From positions 27,960,393-28,024,392 of the forward strand of contig NC_083568.1 of NCBI RefSeq assembly GCF_019925205.1: a stretch of 64,000 bases of DNA, written 5' to 3'. The notes beneath the pieces were generated by a model. That model was not told the DNA's origin. It saw only the letters and a list, made by a program, of their open reading frames with translations, and made no database searches. Every line of letters starts with the position of its first letter. Within the stretch, counting starts at the first letter, position 1. The DNA is from Metopolophium dirhodum. Lineage: Eukaryota > Arthropoda > Insecta > Hemiptera > Aphididae. Shown here one piece after another: positions 10,355 through 22,835 of this stretch. The translations under genes and the position numbers were made by a program.

Positions 10355-13300
10355 CATTACGGTTTAATATATGTTATGGCCCGCACAGCGCAGCTTGTTT
10401 GTGATTCTTTTGTGTCGTAATCAACATTTTTTATTCGTATACATTTTATAACATTCGTAAAAAAAATTATACATAAGTTAATAAATAATTTATCTAAGTG
10501 ATTCTTGTGCGTTCATTGTCATTAAAAGTAATATCGTTATTATGTGCGGATAGAATACTATATCTCATGACCGTTTCGCTCTTTACTATTATGGAATCCA
10601 AGTGTGTGGGTGTACCTACATTAAAAAAATTACTTATTTAGCAACCGAAATTGTGCCATCATTAATTAAATGACCCATTTACCCTTCTGTATAAAATTGA
10701 CTAATTATTTATTCGTCTAAATACAGGAAAAAAATCCGTGGGTAGCTTTTCTTTTACAAAAATGAATATTATTTGAATTTCATATCATCGCAATATTTCC
10801 TCAGTACCTATTATTATCTCAAAGTTACTTAGTAAAACATTGATATTAAAGGAATGTTTCATCGACACGACTATTTTTATGCCGACTATGTTTACAAAGT
10901 CGGTATTTTAATACGTTTTGGATTTTGCCGAGCTATTATCAGTATTATCAGTAATATTCGAGCTATATCATTATGTTCGTTTAATTTAATGTGAATATTA
11001 ATTTTGAAATTTCGTAAAGACGTACAGGAAATTAGTATTTTAGAACAATATGCCAGCTATCGAAGACAATAATAATCAGTAATTGTATAAAATTCGGAGT
11101 TTTGTATTTAAAGTGTCGTTGGCTGCGTTAACCATAATAATATACTATTCTTTTCTTGTTAATTAAACTACTTTGTGACTGGTGGCGTGGTTTACCTTAG
11201 TATTGTTTTAAGAATACTGTTGAATCGTGTGTTAAGTGCTTTAATCGAAAGTCGTAGTTAATTCTCCGATTTAAATGGTTTTGTTTTCAACCGCGAAACT
11301 TTGAAGTACCTTTGTAATAATAATACGCATAATGTATGTACATACGATTTTATAAATTTCGGTTTTGTTCGAACTGTGCCGATCATAATATTAACTTCTT
11401 GGTAATAATTTTGCGAATCTACATTATTATTTCGATGATTGATTGTTTCGTTTCAACTTTTGTGTACTTTGTCATTATTATCATAATATATTATTATACG
11501 TTTTGGATTAATCGAAATTATAAACGTTTGTAACTATGCAATTAAGATAAAATATAAAGTTGTTCAAAGACTTATTCTCGTGGTGTCCTGTTAAAATGTA
11601 TATCTTACATAGGTATTATTGTATATAATCTAAGTAGTCAAGTAGATTATATAACTGAATTCAATCAGAGATTTCTTCTATGTAGCAGAAGGAACCTGAT
11701 TTATTCGAGAAAACTTTAAGTGAATTTAACCGCTTTTTTATGGCACGTGACATTATTATAAAATAATTTACTGTGCAAACATGTGGTGTATTTCTTTGAT
11801 AATTTTTGTCTTTTCGATAGTCAACAAAAAAAATACAATTAGCCATCCTACCACGATACATAATATAAATTATAAATATTGTAATATATTGTTTTATGGA
11901 ATTAAAAATGCAAACGTGTAACATCACAAACGCTCACACGAAAACAAAACTTAAATAATAATATTAGATAATATCAGATATTATATTATGTGTGTTGTGA
12001 AGAAGTATTATCATCTTTGCCACCATAATTATTATTATATAATATTATACTAAACACGTTCGTATGGAAAATGCGACAATATCTTGTTACGTACATTTTG
12101 CTTTCATATGTGATATTGTAATAGATAAAATATTTTGTATATACAACTTTTTTTTTTTAAATTTCAACTTTAATTATTATTCAGAATTTATATTGCAGCT
12201 GCAGTTGTCAATGTACGAAGATCAGAATTATTTTTCATGGATTATTAATATTTTTTTAAAATTAGATTTATTTATGAACAATTACAATCCATGCAATGTA
12301 ATTTAAATGTAATTTATTTACAATTAATTAAAAACTGTCTCATTGAGAACTATGATGATTTAAAATGATTTCAATGTTCAGGTCATGGCACTAGTTCGTT
12401 TGACTCGTCTAACAGGGATTGAATGAAATAGATAACTGATTAGATGAATGGAATTTGAATAGAGATTTGCGTGGAAAGTTCGTAAAAAAGTCGAGCTGTT
12501 TCATTGGCTGAATGGATTTTGAGGTTTGATTTTGAGAATTAATTCAAGATAAACCTGTAGGGTAGGTACTCCGGTAATTAAACGAAAGCTGATGTTTTGG
12601 GAGGTTTGAATAGTTAGAGTAGGTATTTAGCCAAAAACCCAGATGACTTTCCTGGACCCATAAGATTTAATTTATTATTTTTAAAAGACATTTATTGTTT
12701 ATTACTTTTGCATTTAATTATATTAAATTATTTAGGAATTTAAAAAAATTATTTTTATTTTAGGTTTTTATGTATTTTTTTTTTAATGAAATAGTGTACA
12801 ATTTTATTGTTTAAGTTTTCTGGTGGTCATAATGATGTTTTATTGTCGTTAAAGATACTGATGTTGCTTTTTTTTTTGGTCCTTAAACTTCAAACTTTTT
12901 TCACGTTATTGTGGAGTATACTTCATTACTGACGTTTGTTACAAAATATATTATTTAGGGCATTTTTTATTTACCTCAACAAGGAATGTCAGTTTTATTC
13001 TATATTTATCAGTTATTAATTCGAATAAAATAGACTTAAAATCATCTATAGTATTTAATTTGTAATTTATTATTAATTTTTATTGTCTTTAAGCCGTATT
13101 CTAGGATTATTTTAACAAAGTATTTATTGTTAACTTTTTCAAAAAATATAAAATATACAAATAATATTTCATTATAGTTATACAATGTTATGAACACATT
13201 TATTGTACCCACTTATAGCTGATATTTATTGTAGTGTAATATTTTATAACATTTATATGATAACTTATATCCTAGCTGATCCTAACACAGTAACACTGTA

Positions 13301-14269
13301 TTCTCATTAGAAATTTATTGATTTTTTTTGTTTTTTAGTATTGTAAATATTATATTAAATTGCTTAGAAGTCATATTTCACAGAATTTGGGTACTTACAT
13401 ATTTTTATAAAAGTTCATGTTTTGAAAATTATTATCAACAGATTTAAATAAATGAATGCGGTTTGCGCTAATTTTTACCAAGTGTAAATAATATATTTTC
13501 TATTATATTCAACACGTCAAAGCATTAGAATTTATAGATATCATTTTTTCATAAATAATATCATGATAATTGTTGTGTAATACTAGAGCATGACATATCA
13601 ATAATTCGACTTATTTTTTTTCAACAATATGTGTGCGCGTATTGGTTTTTTTCGACTGTAAAATTAAAGCTTTTTCATCATATAAAATGAAATTACTACA
13701 CATTTTGATGTGTCTAGTTTTAAAATACTCGTATATAGTATGCAGTTCTAGCAGAAGTTCGCAAATAAATATTTAAATCAATTTTTTTTTTTTAATTTAA
13801 ATATTATATAATGGTATTATAACACTTAACATTATAATGTTCTTTCTTCTAGCTAAAAGATCAGCGCTTTCTTTTTACGAAACACTCATTTCGGTTAATG
13901 TGACGTGGTTAGTCGGTTGAGTTATTTCATTCTAAAATTTAAATAACGACCTTTTAAAAATGGTTTATTGCGCAGTGACTACTTTCTCATTTTAAAAATA
14001 TTGAAATTTTAGGTCGAATGTATTATACGTTTACCTCTTTAAACGTATAAATGTATATATTAGTATTAAAATATGTATGCGCGTAAATGTAGTATACATT
14101 TATATTTTTTAAATCCGTAAACTGTACCTACGAATTAAAATAAATTATATAGGTATAGTGTATACACACCTAGTAAGAGCATCGATTAAAATTAAACGTT
14201 TATCTTTAATTTCTTGACCGAGTGGTTTTTTAAAATTTCGTTAGTGAAAATTAGTGACAATTTTGCAGG
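10355..14269. other. AT-rich non-coding stretch
   Basis: No supported gene. Open frames at 11336-11533, 11661-11927 (minus) and 12064-12306 are AT-biased, low-complexity and unrecognised. A short imperfect hairpin (CCGACTA...TAGTCGG-like) is visible near 10880-10905. Confidence 0.5.
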
Positions 14270-15260
14270 CTTTTCGCGGCTATTGAAATTGAATGCCTAG
14301 ACGTAACCGCAACCGCTAACCGCGTATAATATATACATGTCGAACGGCCGTACGGGTAACTCGCATAATATCAATGGCTATAATAATATCATAATATTAT
14401 ATTTGAAGTTTATTTTCATACACACCCACGGCAGCTGTGAAATACGCGTTTTCGATTTCGTGAAATTGAAACCACTACCGCGGTAGTAGTTATACCTAGT
14501 ATAGTGGTTGCGCCGAGCGACGCGAAACGTCTCGTATTTGCATTTAATACGACTGCCTGCTACAACAATCATCAACCACTTTTGTTGGCGAAAATTGCGA
14601 TGTTTCGTGTGTTCGTATACAGTAATAATAATATGATAATAATATATCGAATTTCCTCGTCAACGGATAACTTGTTAGGCAAACAACGGCGGCGGCGAGC
14701 GGATATGTGAAAAACGGTGAAAATCCTTCGCGAAAGGGGCTGCGACATAAGACGCACCCGCGTGCTTTACACACACGGTGAAGGGTAGTTAATTATTATT
14801 CTTTATCAGTCCCGTACACGTGTAAGTTGACGTTTTTGTTTTATTGTCGTCATAAAAATCTCGTTACGCTCAACATTTATGGGGCTGTTTATGCGGCTAT
14901 AAAACGCACGAAACGTTTTCTGGAAGTTTATGATATTATATACACTGTAGGCGGGTACCTAACTTACCTATATAATGATAATAATAATGATAATATGCGA
15001 GACGAGAAGTTAAAATATTTCCGCGAAACATTTATATATATATATGTGTGTACCTATCGTATTATTTACAGTTTGAATTTCTACTTACTCTTTATTCGTT
15101 TTTAAAACCGTCGTATAAGTTGTAATATAATGCTTATAATAGTTTTGAGAAATCGAGCCGAGCTTAATGTCCGCTCGCAGCCTTTGCGTCGGCGATTCAA
15201 TAGTATAATACATAATAGTGATAGGCGTGCGCAGCCCGTCGCGGCAGAGTGTGGGCCAAT
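14270..15260. other. CpG-rich patch, possible regulatory region
   Basis: GC and CpG content rise sharply, for example AACCGCTAACCGCGTAT at about 14310, GCGCCGAGCGACGCGAAACG at about 14510, CGGCGGCGGCGAGCGGATAT at about 14687 and TCGCGAAAGGGGCTGCGAC at about 14728. Further CpG-rich sequence runs from 15155 to 15250. Overlapping short frames on both strands (14378-14774, 14827-15105) are consistent with high GC rather than coding. CpG-rich islands in AT-rich insect genomes often mark 5' regions, but no TATA/Inr/first-exon structure can be fixed here. Confidence 0.35.
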
Positions 15261-15599
15261 TTGAAACAAACGATTTTAGGTGATATAAAATTACTTTAAC
15301 TTTTTCAACGGGCATCACCCACTATTTAAGGTATAAATATATATTTTATTCTCTTACAAAAAACGGGAGCCCCTCACATAAACAAGTTTCTTGCTATGGC
15401 GGGACTAACGATTAAAAGATATTATATAACAGGAAACATATCATAAAGTTGCATATTTTAATAGATGGACCAGCTCTTCCGTTACGAGTACTAAAAATAT
15501 CATCCATTGATAATTTAATTTTTTAGATATTTAATTAATGATTATAGTTATTATTAAGGTTTTCTGATATGAAAAAATCAAAAATCACAATGCTTATAC

Positions 15600-15735
15600 C
15601 ACAGAATAAGACACGAAGACTCTCAGGTCGGATGCCTTGCAGTCCTCACAATATTAGCGCTATTCGAGAGCCCCGGAGGTCTATACGGTCAGTTTTACCC
15701 GCCGTCCGCCGGCATCGCTCCGCTCAGAATCCAAA
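15600..15735. other. unassigned GC-rich, coding-like patch
   Basis: An isolated patch rich in CCCGCCGTCCGCCGGCATCG-type sequence. The plus strand is open for about 45 codons and includes SPHNISAIREPRRS. The minus strand has broken frames. No family is recognised. It may be part of a dispersed repeat or an old retrotransposon piece. Confidence 0.3.
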
Positions 15736-16500
15736 ATGACAAGAAAAACAACAACAATGTACATAATGAAAGAATTTTTAATTTAACAAAACAAATATTG
15801 TTTAATATTATAGGCATAAACGAGGTGAGTTAAATAATCAGCTTTTTACAATATTGAAATATGAACTGTAATAATATTTTAGTTTCCACACACCAAATGT
15901 ATCTTTTTATTCATTTTACATTTATCTTGTCAAACTTTGTTTTTGAACATACAGCATACATAAACCATTCAATTAGATTTCCGAAATTTTATTGCAGTGC
16001 TCTTATATAGTCTTAGTTGCTATACACGTCGCTTATAGTGTGTTAAATAATTTCAATACGGTGCACGCTGTAAGTCATAAATATAATATAATCAAACTTT
16101 TTTTTATTTCTATGGTAAAAAATCGCGTTCATTTTTTAGCAGATTGGAAATATTTTCAATTTCTTTTGAAATGTTTTTGGATTTGATTACCAATAACTGG
16201 AATAACTGGCCATACCAGTGTATGGTTTTGATTTATCAAGTTGAAATTCAATAATAATTCAGAACTTATGAAGCAATAGCTTCTATATTTAATACCTAAT
16301 TTAAGTAGATATTATGGAATAAATATTGATAAATACAGACGCCTATATAATAAAAATAATATTTGCGTAATATAAAATGCGTACACAATTAATTGATAAA
16401 GTTTTGATTTTTAAATCCGTTTGTTTTAAATACATAGTTATTTTATATTATAGATTGGTAGATTCATGGCTAATTTAGCCGGTACGGGTACATTAATATA
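15736..16500. other. AT-rich non-coding stretch
   Basis: Nothing supported. The 15992-16186 frame lacks coding character. Confidence 0.5.
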
Positions 16501-16502
16501 GA

Positions 16503-16600
16503 GGTGGACATATTAAAATAAAACACCACAACACAGCCAATTTCCATGTGGGTGACATGGGCGCCGTTGGCGATGAGTACAAAATTAATTTGAGAATAAA
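16503..16600 (+). pseudogene. possible Cu/Zn superoxide dismutase-like fragment
   Basis: One frame, open from 16497 to about 16670, reads GGHIKIKHHNTANFHVGDMG and then AVGDEYKINLRI. The spacing GxH-N-n-H-n-HVGDxGxx-n-DE resembles the copper/zinc-binding loop of SOD1-type enzymes (GxHFNPxxxxHGxP...RHVGDLGNI.AD). However, several ligand-region residues do not match and sequence after NLRI is not SOD-like. It is a weak, motif-level resemblance only. A chance open frame is quite possible. Confidence 0.2.
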
Positions 16601-18434
16601 TTGTTTTCAATTTTTGTTAATTTATGCATACAAGTCTTTCAGCAAGTTCGTTCTTTTGAAGTGGTAACACAATGAGGACTTTGTTATTTCATCCTCTTAA
16701 ATTAATACATTTTCATGGGATAAAATATATTACACTACACGCATGACGTTCAAAGCTAACAAAACCTAGTGTAGTTTTTGGTGTTGGTGTTTGAATGTTT
16801 ATCGTGCACCTACAACAGGCTTGTTGGAAAAGTATAATAATATTTTATTCATTTTTGTTCAATTGCATAACTACCAATATTAATTTTATATTTATGAAAA
16901 TATTACCACGATTGGGTCCAGTGTCGAAGGGCGGTCCGCGATTTAAGTCATAAAAGGCGAAATCGAATTAATTAAAATGTTTTATCATTTAACGTTAATG
17001 ATTAATTTTCATTGGAAAAAATACATGCCAAAATATCTGAATGGAGAGTAGGTAGTTAAAATCCCGGTGATTATTGGAATAACATCGCGTTTCGTCATTA
17101 ATGATTCGGTTCGTCCCGAAGCGATGAACAATAATTATAATCATTGTTTTAATTATAAAAACCATTAGTAAATGAATAATTATCGGTAGTAAAAGAATAA
17201 CACTGCAAAAAAAAAATAAGAAACAAAAAAGCACTCGGACGTAGAGGACGACGAAGGGTAATAAAAATTAAAGCCGTCTGACGTTAAAGTCGACAGTAGT
17301 AAATCCGATTGTTTGAATCCTCTTGAAGTTGCAGCCTGAAATTTTTTTCTCATTTATATTTTTTAAATACCTTCCACTAATCCGTATTGTTCGTTTTTTA
17401 ATTTTAAAACTTTTTCCAACGTCTCTACCTATATACGCCGACCGAGGACGACATTCTTTCTGTTGTTTTCGTATCATGGCATATACACTATAATACTTAT
17501 CCAAAATCTTTAATATACATCTAATATCTATATATAAATCAAAATGGCTTAAAATCGATTTTGGATGGACGTTTTGTTGATAAAAGTTTGAAAGTGTAAA
17601 GGTCACGTGTCATACTAATTAAATGTTGCCAACTGCATAGTGTTCATTTGATCGTTTGGTACGACCATTGCTCTCAACAAAATCCATTCATTCATAGTTT
17701 GACATTGACTTCGACTGTGCCTGATTAAATAGACAAATTATTTGATACCAGCATGCATGAAAGTATGAAACGGCAGATAAATTTACAAAAGACACGGCGA
17801 AAATATATTCAGAAAAAAAATACACAAATAAAAATCAAATGAAAAATACGCAGTATTGGGATAAATCAAAAACTTTAAAGGGAATAAAAATAACTATTTA
17901 TAAGTGGTCTACAAATAATGATAACGGAAAATGTGAAACGATATAATGTTAATAGGTACTTAATAGACTGACAATTAGCCATTCCAACTACTAAGTTAAC
18001 TCACGGTCACTCTATAAACTAATTGTTAAGAAATTAAGAAAAAAAAGTGTAAATAGTAATTGTATACCTAATGTAGGTATACAAATGTGTACTAACTGTG
18101 GCAGTAGTTGAAACCAAATAAAAATTAATTTAACTTAAAAATAATATGTATTTGAAACAAGTCGTGGATTTGGCAACACGCGCGTTTCCAAAAAACGATT
18201 TAACACCATAAAACAAAAGGTTTAGAGATTGAACTAAGGCTCAAAAACTATAATTCAGTTTTGGTTCAAATACCTTTGTTACTATTCAGTAAAAATGATT
18301 TAACTAAACAAAACAAAAAAAAAATCATTTAAGTAGGTATAATAATAATATATTTGTTTATATGTTTTTTTAACTTTAATTTTTTTGTTATACGATCTAT
18401 AAAACATTTTTTTTACAATAAGTTAAAATGCTGT
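16601..18434. other. AT-rich non-coding stretch with one long unrecognised minus-strand frame
   Basis: A 112-codon minus-strand frame at 17268-17606 is long for this base composition and rich in Lys/Arg/Ile, but it has no recognisable domain, no signal peptide and no conserved-looking motif. I treat it as chance. A GC-richer snippet at 16915-16950 is unassigned. Confidence 0.4.
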
Positions 18435-18550
18435 ATGATGGGTGTTTGCAGGGTTAAATGCGGGTGTAGAGGACTTCCGCTGAAGGCACTTCGGGCGTGG
18501 GGGACATTTAAATATAAATTAAAATTAAAGCCCAGCGAGATAGTACAATG
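18435..18550 (-). other. GC-rich coding-like patch, possible retrotransposon fragment
   Basis: The minus strand is open for about 40 codons and includes NVPHARSAFSGSPLHPH. A VPHARSAF-like string followed by a variable stretch recalls the last part of some insect LINE reverse-transcriptase ORFs, but the evidence is thin. The plus strand is also open, inside the 18354-18551 frame. Flanks are AT-rich and show no target duplication. Confidence 0.2.
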
Positions 18551-19302
18551 AAACTGTTAAAACTATTAGCGTTGAGTATAAATTCTAAAATATATAAATT
18601 GTATGCTGAATGCCATTAGCTAATTTTAGTGCGTATTTTCATGATGTCTGGAATATTTCTGGGTCGGACGTTTAAACATTTGGCACAAACCTATATTGAC
18701 GTAAAAAGAATTGCTGTAGTTTTTTGGCATTCATTTTAATTTATAACATAAATATTTACACTTCCTAAACTTTAATCGCTCGTAATTCACAAATAGTGGA
18801 CGAAATATTATTCTGGAATTTGGCCCTCATTCTGTACGTAAGTGAATGTGAATAAAAAAAAATACGCATTATATTGTTGAACGGTATTGTAACACGATTT
18901 TAATGATTTCGTTGTTTAACATACACTAAAGTTCCAAATTCAAAATAAATAAATAACGGGTTTGCTTATAGGGTTCACGAGACGCTGAGAAACGTGGGAT
19001 GCGCCGTAACTGGTTACTTTTTCATCTACTGTAAGTACCTACAGCAGAGAGGTCACAGACTTGAGCATTTTTTTTTATCAACTTTTTGAATTGAGCCTGC
19101 ACTTTATTTAAACACTTGATTTTTCAATAGGTATATAGTTTCCTTGAACGGAACGGACCACTGCTAAATATTGCTCAGTATATTATTTCAACAACTGTAG
19201 ACTTAACTGTGAATTAATTTTCGTAGGCAAATGTTGGTAAGCATTTAATATATATATATATGATATATCACCGATTTTAAATGCATAACAAATGTATAAA
19301 AA
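18551..19302. other. non-coding stretch
   Basis: Nothing supported. A (TA)n run lies at about 19249-19262. Confidence 0.5.
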
Positions 19303-19475
19303 GGTACCTTCCACCGAGTTGAGCGAATCCAAGTCGAGCTTTCTATAGCGATGTGTACGATGAAGATCTATTAATTCAGGTTTTTTAAAACATTATCAGC
19401 TGCAATATGTAAATCTTCCAAAGCCGGTTGACTTGTCCGCATATCCGTTAAAGCACGACCCACGTTATACGTGTC
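19303..19475 (-). pseudogene. unidentified decayed coding fragment
   Basis: On the minus strand from 19475 one frame reads YNVGRALTDMRTSQPALEDL and on through HIAADNVLKNLN to a stop near 19373. The other frame then continues DLHRTHRYRKLDLDSLNSVE without a stop to about 19303. Two abutting coding-like frames joined by an apparent frameshift, in a patch of higher GC, suggest a decayed exon or transposon ORF. I do not recognise the family and give no function. Confidence 0.35.
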
Positions 19476-20957
19476 GTTTACATGATAATATTATAATTAT
19501 CTAATTATAAGAGTAGTTTTTAAATTATAACTTAAAGTTTAGGATTAACACTATAGGCGAATTAATTGACTTATATATTTTAAGAGGTGATATATTTTTA
19601 CTTCCCAAATTGTCTGTTAGTTTCTTAACTTATATAACTGATTTAATATTTAAATATACCTTAAAAACTTTTCGATGTTTCGTAAAATAGATCTTAATAT
19701 TATTAAAAATTATTTAAAATAACTTTCATTTTATAATAAACTTAAAGCAGGTTTTATTTTAGCAATATTTTTTTGTTCGTGATATTTCGCTTTAATAATA
19801 CAAAAAACTGCCATAATTGCTAAAGACGAAAACTTGTTATTAATTAAGATTTTCGTACTTTTAACGTTATAGATAGTTTTATAACTTTTTGTACCATACT
19901 CTGCTGTCTTCATAACTTATATCATATTATATGTAAGTGTTTGAAAGTATTCTGGGATTTAAATTTTGTCCGTAGTATTCTGCTGCAGTGCCGCTGGTAT
20001 ATCTGAACTTTTTACATTATCAGTAATATTTAAAGCATGTCTATATTTATTTATTTTTTATATCATTTGACAGTCGCTATACCAAACGAGATCAAATTTT
20101 ATACTTTATATTAAAAAAATTGTGTGTTTATGTTTCACAATTGGCATGCACTATGATTTGTGTATTATAAAATAACAAGAAAAAAGTGTGGGTATTTTAT
20201 TCAATTGGTCGTATAATATCAAAGTATTTCAAAACTTTTGACGGTATTATAATATAGGTACATCTGCAGCGATTATTTTCGAGTAAAACATTCACAAATA
20301 TTAATCTTAATCTAGTTATGATAAGTAAAACAAAAAAACGTAGCATGATACTCGATATCTTTCTTTGGCGAGGTAAATTAAAGACAAATAGATATGTTTT
20401 TGGTTATTGTTATAGTTTATATTGTATGATTAAACATAAAAAAATAAATAAAAATCAAGTGGAAGTGGTCAAGTGAAATTGGTTACGCTAATCGGTCAGA
20501 AATAAAAAGTTGTATCCCGCCTCAAAAAACATCTGCTATTTTAAACCTACCTATAACGATTTTATAATACAAATCGCATGAAACAGTTACCGGTTGGTAC
20601 AATTGAAAAAAAAAATTAAACTGATCACCGTTCTGTATTATACAAATGCATATAGGTACCTATTATAGTATGATTGTTGTATACAATTTTGTGAATTCGA
20701 TCTGACGACGAAGCCAATCGCATATTTTCTGCGACACGTTTTTCTCGTAAAGTCGTATTGCGACGCAGGAGAAGAAAATGCATATAACTTATTATTTGCG
20801 CACATTAACATTGTTCGTCCGCAAGTTTGAATGTTTGGAGAATTACGTTTCATAAATTAAGGAGTCAGAGTTGTATGTGATGAAGCTCGTAGCCAATGAA
20901 CGTCATTTACGCATAAACCACCGGCACTAATTATTGAACTTTCGTAATCGTTTCCAG
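19476..20957. other. mostly AT-rich non-coding stretch, GC rising after 20690
   Basis: No gene supported. The minus-strand frame 20638-20853 lies in moderately GC-rich sequence leading into the candidate exon at 20958 but has no recognisable motif. Confidence 0.4.
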
Positions 20958-21081
20958 TTTCCACGAGAATGCATTAAACGCAGAACCACGAATATTGGGA
21001 ATTCTTGTCGCGGTGTTCTGCTCTTGACACACCCGCAAATGCACGTCACACAGAAAGTCTACAATTCGGTGTTTCCTCGGT
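20958..21081 (+). CDS. candidate internal exon (124 bp), unidentified
   Basis: A pyrimidine-rich acceptor (ttcgtaatcgtttccAG, AG at 20956-20957) and a consensus donor GTAAGTAT starting at 21082 bracket 124 bp of non-repetitive sequence. The frame starting at 20958 is open throughout: FPRECIKRRTTNIGNS, then CRGVLLLTHPQMHV and KVYNSVFPR, ending in phase 1. It could equally be an untranslated first or second exon, because an ATG for the last 13 codons (MHVTQ...) lies inside. No family is recognised. Confidence 0.3.
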
Positions 21082-21213
21082 GTAAGTATATTGTATTCAA
21101 ATATCGAATTACAATATATTATATGTATATTATTTTATGGTATGGTAATATCAGTAACTTTTTGGAAAAGCGATCACGAATCGAAAGAGATAAAAACAAC
21201 ATGTTATTATTAA

Positions 21214-21452
21214 GGGGGCTGTAGCCGGATTTGTCAAAAGTCAAAACTAATGTAGATTTGACCAATCTAAACATTAATTTTGTTTGTTATAATGTTTTTC
21301 ATTATATTTAAATTCCGTATTATAAAATAAACCTTAAAGGGGCTGTAGGGGGCTCCAGTCAATGAAAAAAAGTGACTTTTAGACCAATAAGCTGGACAAA
21401 ACTGGAAGGATTTGGTCTAAAAGTCACTTTTTTTTCATCGACTGCAGCCCCC
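21214..21452. mobile_element. TTAA-flanked MITE (piggyBac-like target site)
   Basis: TTAA at 21210-21213 and 21453-21456 flank a 239-bp element with termini GGGGGCTGTAG (left) and the inverse of GGGGGCTGCAG (right). Inside, AATGAAAAAAAGTGACTTTT at about 21362-21381 pairs with an inverted copy near the right end to form a long hairpin, and a second GGGGCTGTAGGGGGCTC copy follows an internal TTAAA at about 21335. No ORF. The TTAA duplication is what piggyBac-type transposases make; the TIR sequence itself is not one I can name. Confidence 0.6.
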
Positions 21453-21456
21453 TTAA

Positions 21457-22440
21457 TATGAATTTACCGTGTTCTAACTCGATAAGATAATAATTAATAT
21501 ACACTTTTTCTTTGTTTGTTTATTCATTTGGAGCACAAAAATACATGATAAATTCTGTAATAATTGATATCGTTACAATACACTCCGATATAAGCCAAAT
21601 AGTGGGAACATTTTAAATATCATAACATATGAAAAGGCTACTTTAATAATAGAAAAAAATGCAGGTACACAACGAGTTTATAAATCTAAATCCAAAAACA
21701 AATTCAATGTTTTGCTAGTTATCTCGTACGTTTGCCGAATCTTAAAAAATACCATTTAAATTAAATTTTGGGTGTTTTCAGTCGTTTTGAGTTAGTTTAG
21801 TACACACATATTTCAAAATAAATATTATACAGCCAAAATATGACTGTTTGATGTTATATTTCATAGCGAAAATAAAATATTATATAATATGTACATTTTC
21901 AAATATAAGAATATGTTTGAGGAGGCTATCTCGGCTATTACTATGAGGTAAAAATATAGTCTTGTCACGTTCAATTGTACAAAGTAAAATTAAGTTTTGA
22001 AGTTTGTCGGAAATTTAAATATGTTTTCGTGATAAGAATTAAGGTGAACATTGTGAGCTTATGTTTTATAAATCACTACTATGTATAAAAAGGCATAAAA
22101 AGATTGTATTTCGTGTAAATTTAAGGCTCAATTTTTCCGCTACTATAAATTATCGTAGCCACCCAATTTTCTTTACGATACGTTATGAATATATTAATCA
22201 ACCGACGGATTAGGTGAATTTTGTATTTTAGTTAAACATTTAAAAAAATGAATCACATCGTGTTGTTCGGACGATAATAACAAAAACAATTCACAATTGC
22301 ATTTCCAACTAATAATACTACAACATGGAAGTCGTGATCGTATTACTTGATAATTTGATGTTGAATTATAAAGAAGATTTAAGTTTTCGCAAATAATTTA
22401 AAATATATAATCCCATATCGATACATTGATTAATATGACA
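21457..22440. other. AT-rich non-coding stretch
   Basis: Nothing supported. Confidence 0.5.
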
Positions 22441-22442
22441 TA

Positions 22443-22833
22443 CCGTCAACCTGGGTGACTTGAAACTTCGGTGTAACTTTTAAACAGTCTGATTTATTTT
22501 TAATAAAATACATTTATTATGTTCTCGGCATTTACGAATAAATGAACCATGGATTAAAATATTCTTTGCGAATTTAATATACTAAAATATAGTCTACTTT
22601 TGTTATTTTTTAAAACAAATATATTGTTTCAACGTGTATAGTGGAAATATCAGCTTATTATTTTTTTTACACGTACATTTTTGAACTTCAAATGTTTTAA
22701 TTTTACTAGTTTTTTCTAGGCCTTATATAAGTTACGACAAATTAATTTTTTATCTGTGATTTTTTTCAGCTTAGAAAAATAAGAAAAAAATTAGAAAATT
22801 AATGTCAAAATCGTTTCAAGTCATCCAGGACAG
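22443..22833. mobile_element. TA-flanked MITE (Tc1/mariner-type target site)
   Basis: The left end CCGTCAACCTGGGTGACTTG-AAAC (22443 on) and the inverse of the right end CTGTCCTGGATGACTTGAAAC (ending 22833) form imperfect terminal inverted repeats. TA dinucleotides lie outside both (22441-22442, 22834-22835). The length is 391 bp with no ORF. An internal motif TTATTTTTTAAAACAAATAT at about 22608, with its flank, recurs at about 24775, so a diverged relative exists nearby. Confidence 0.6.
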
Positions 22834-22835
22834 TA

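Noticed and set aside
10217..10420. 67-codon frame at the end of repeat unit 2
   Set aside because: Not conserved in unit 1, runs past the repeat boundary and lacks a standard start.
17268..17606. 112-codon minus-strand frame
   Set aside because: No recognisable motif. Composition fits chance in AT-rich DNA. Retained only as a note in the stretch description.
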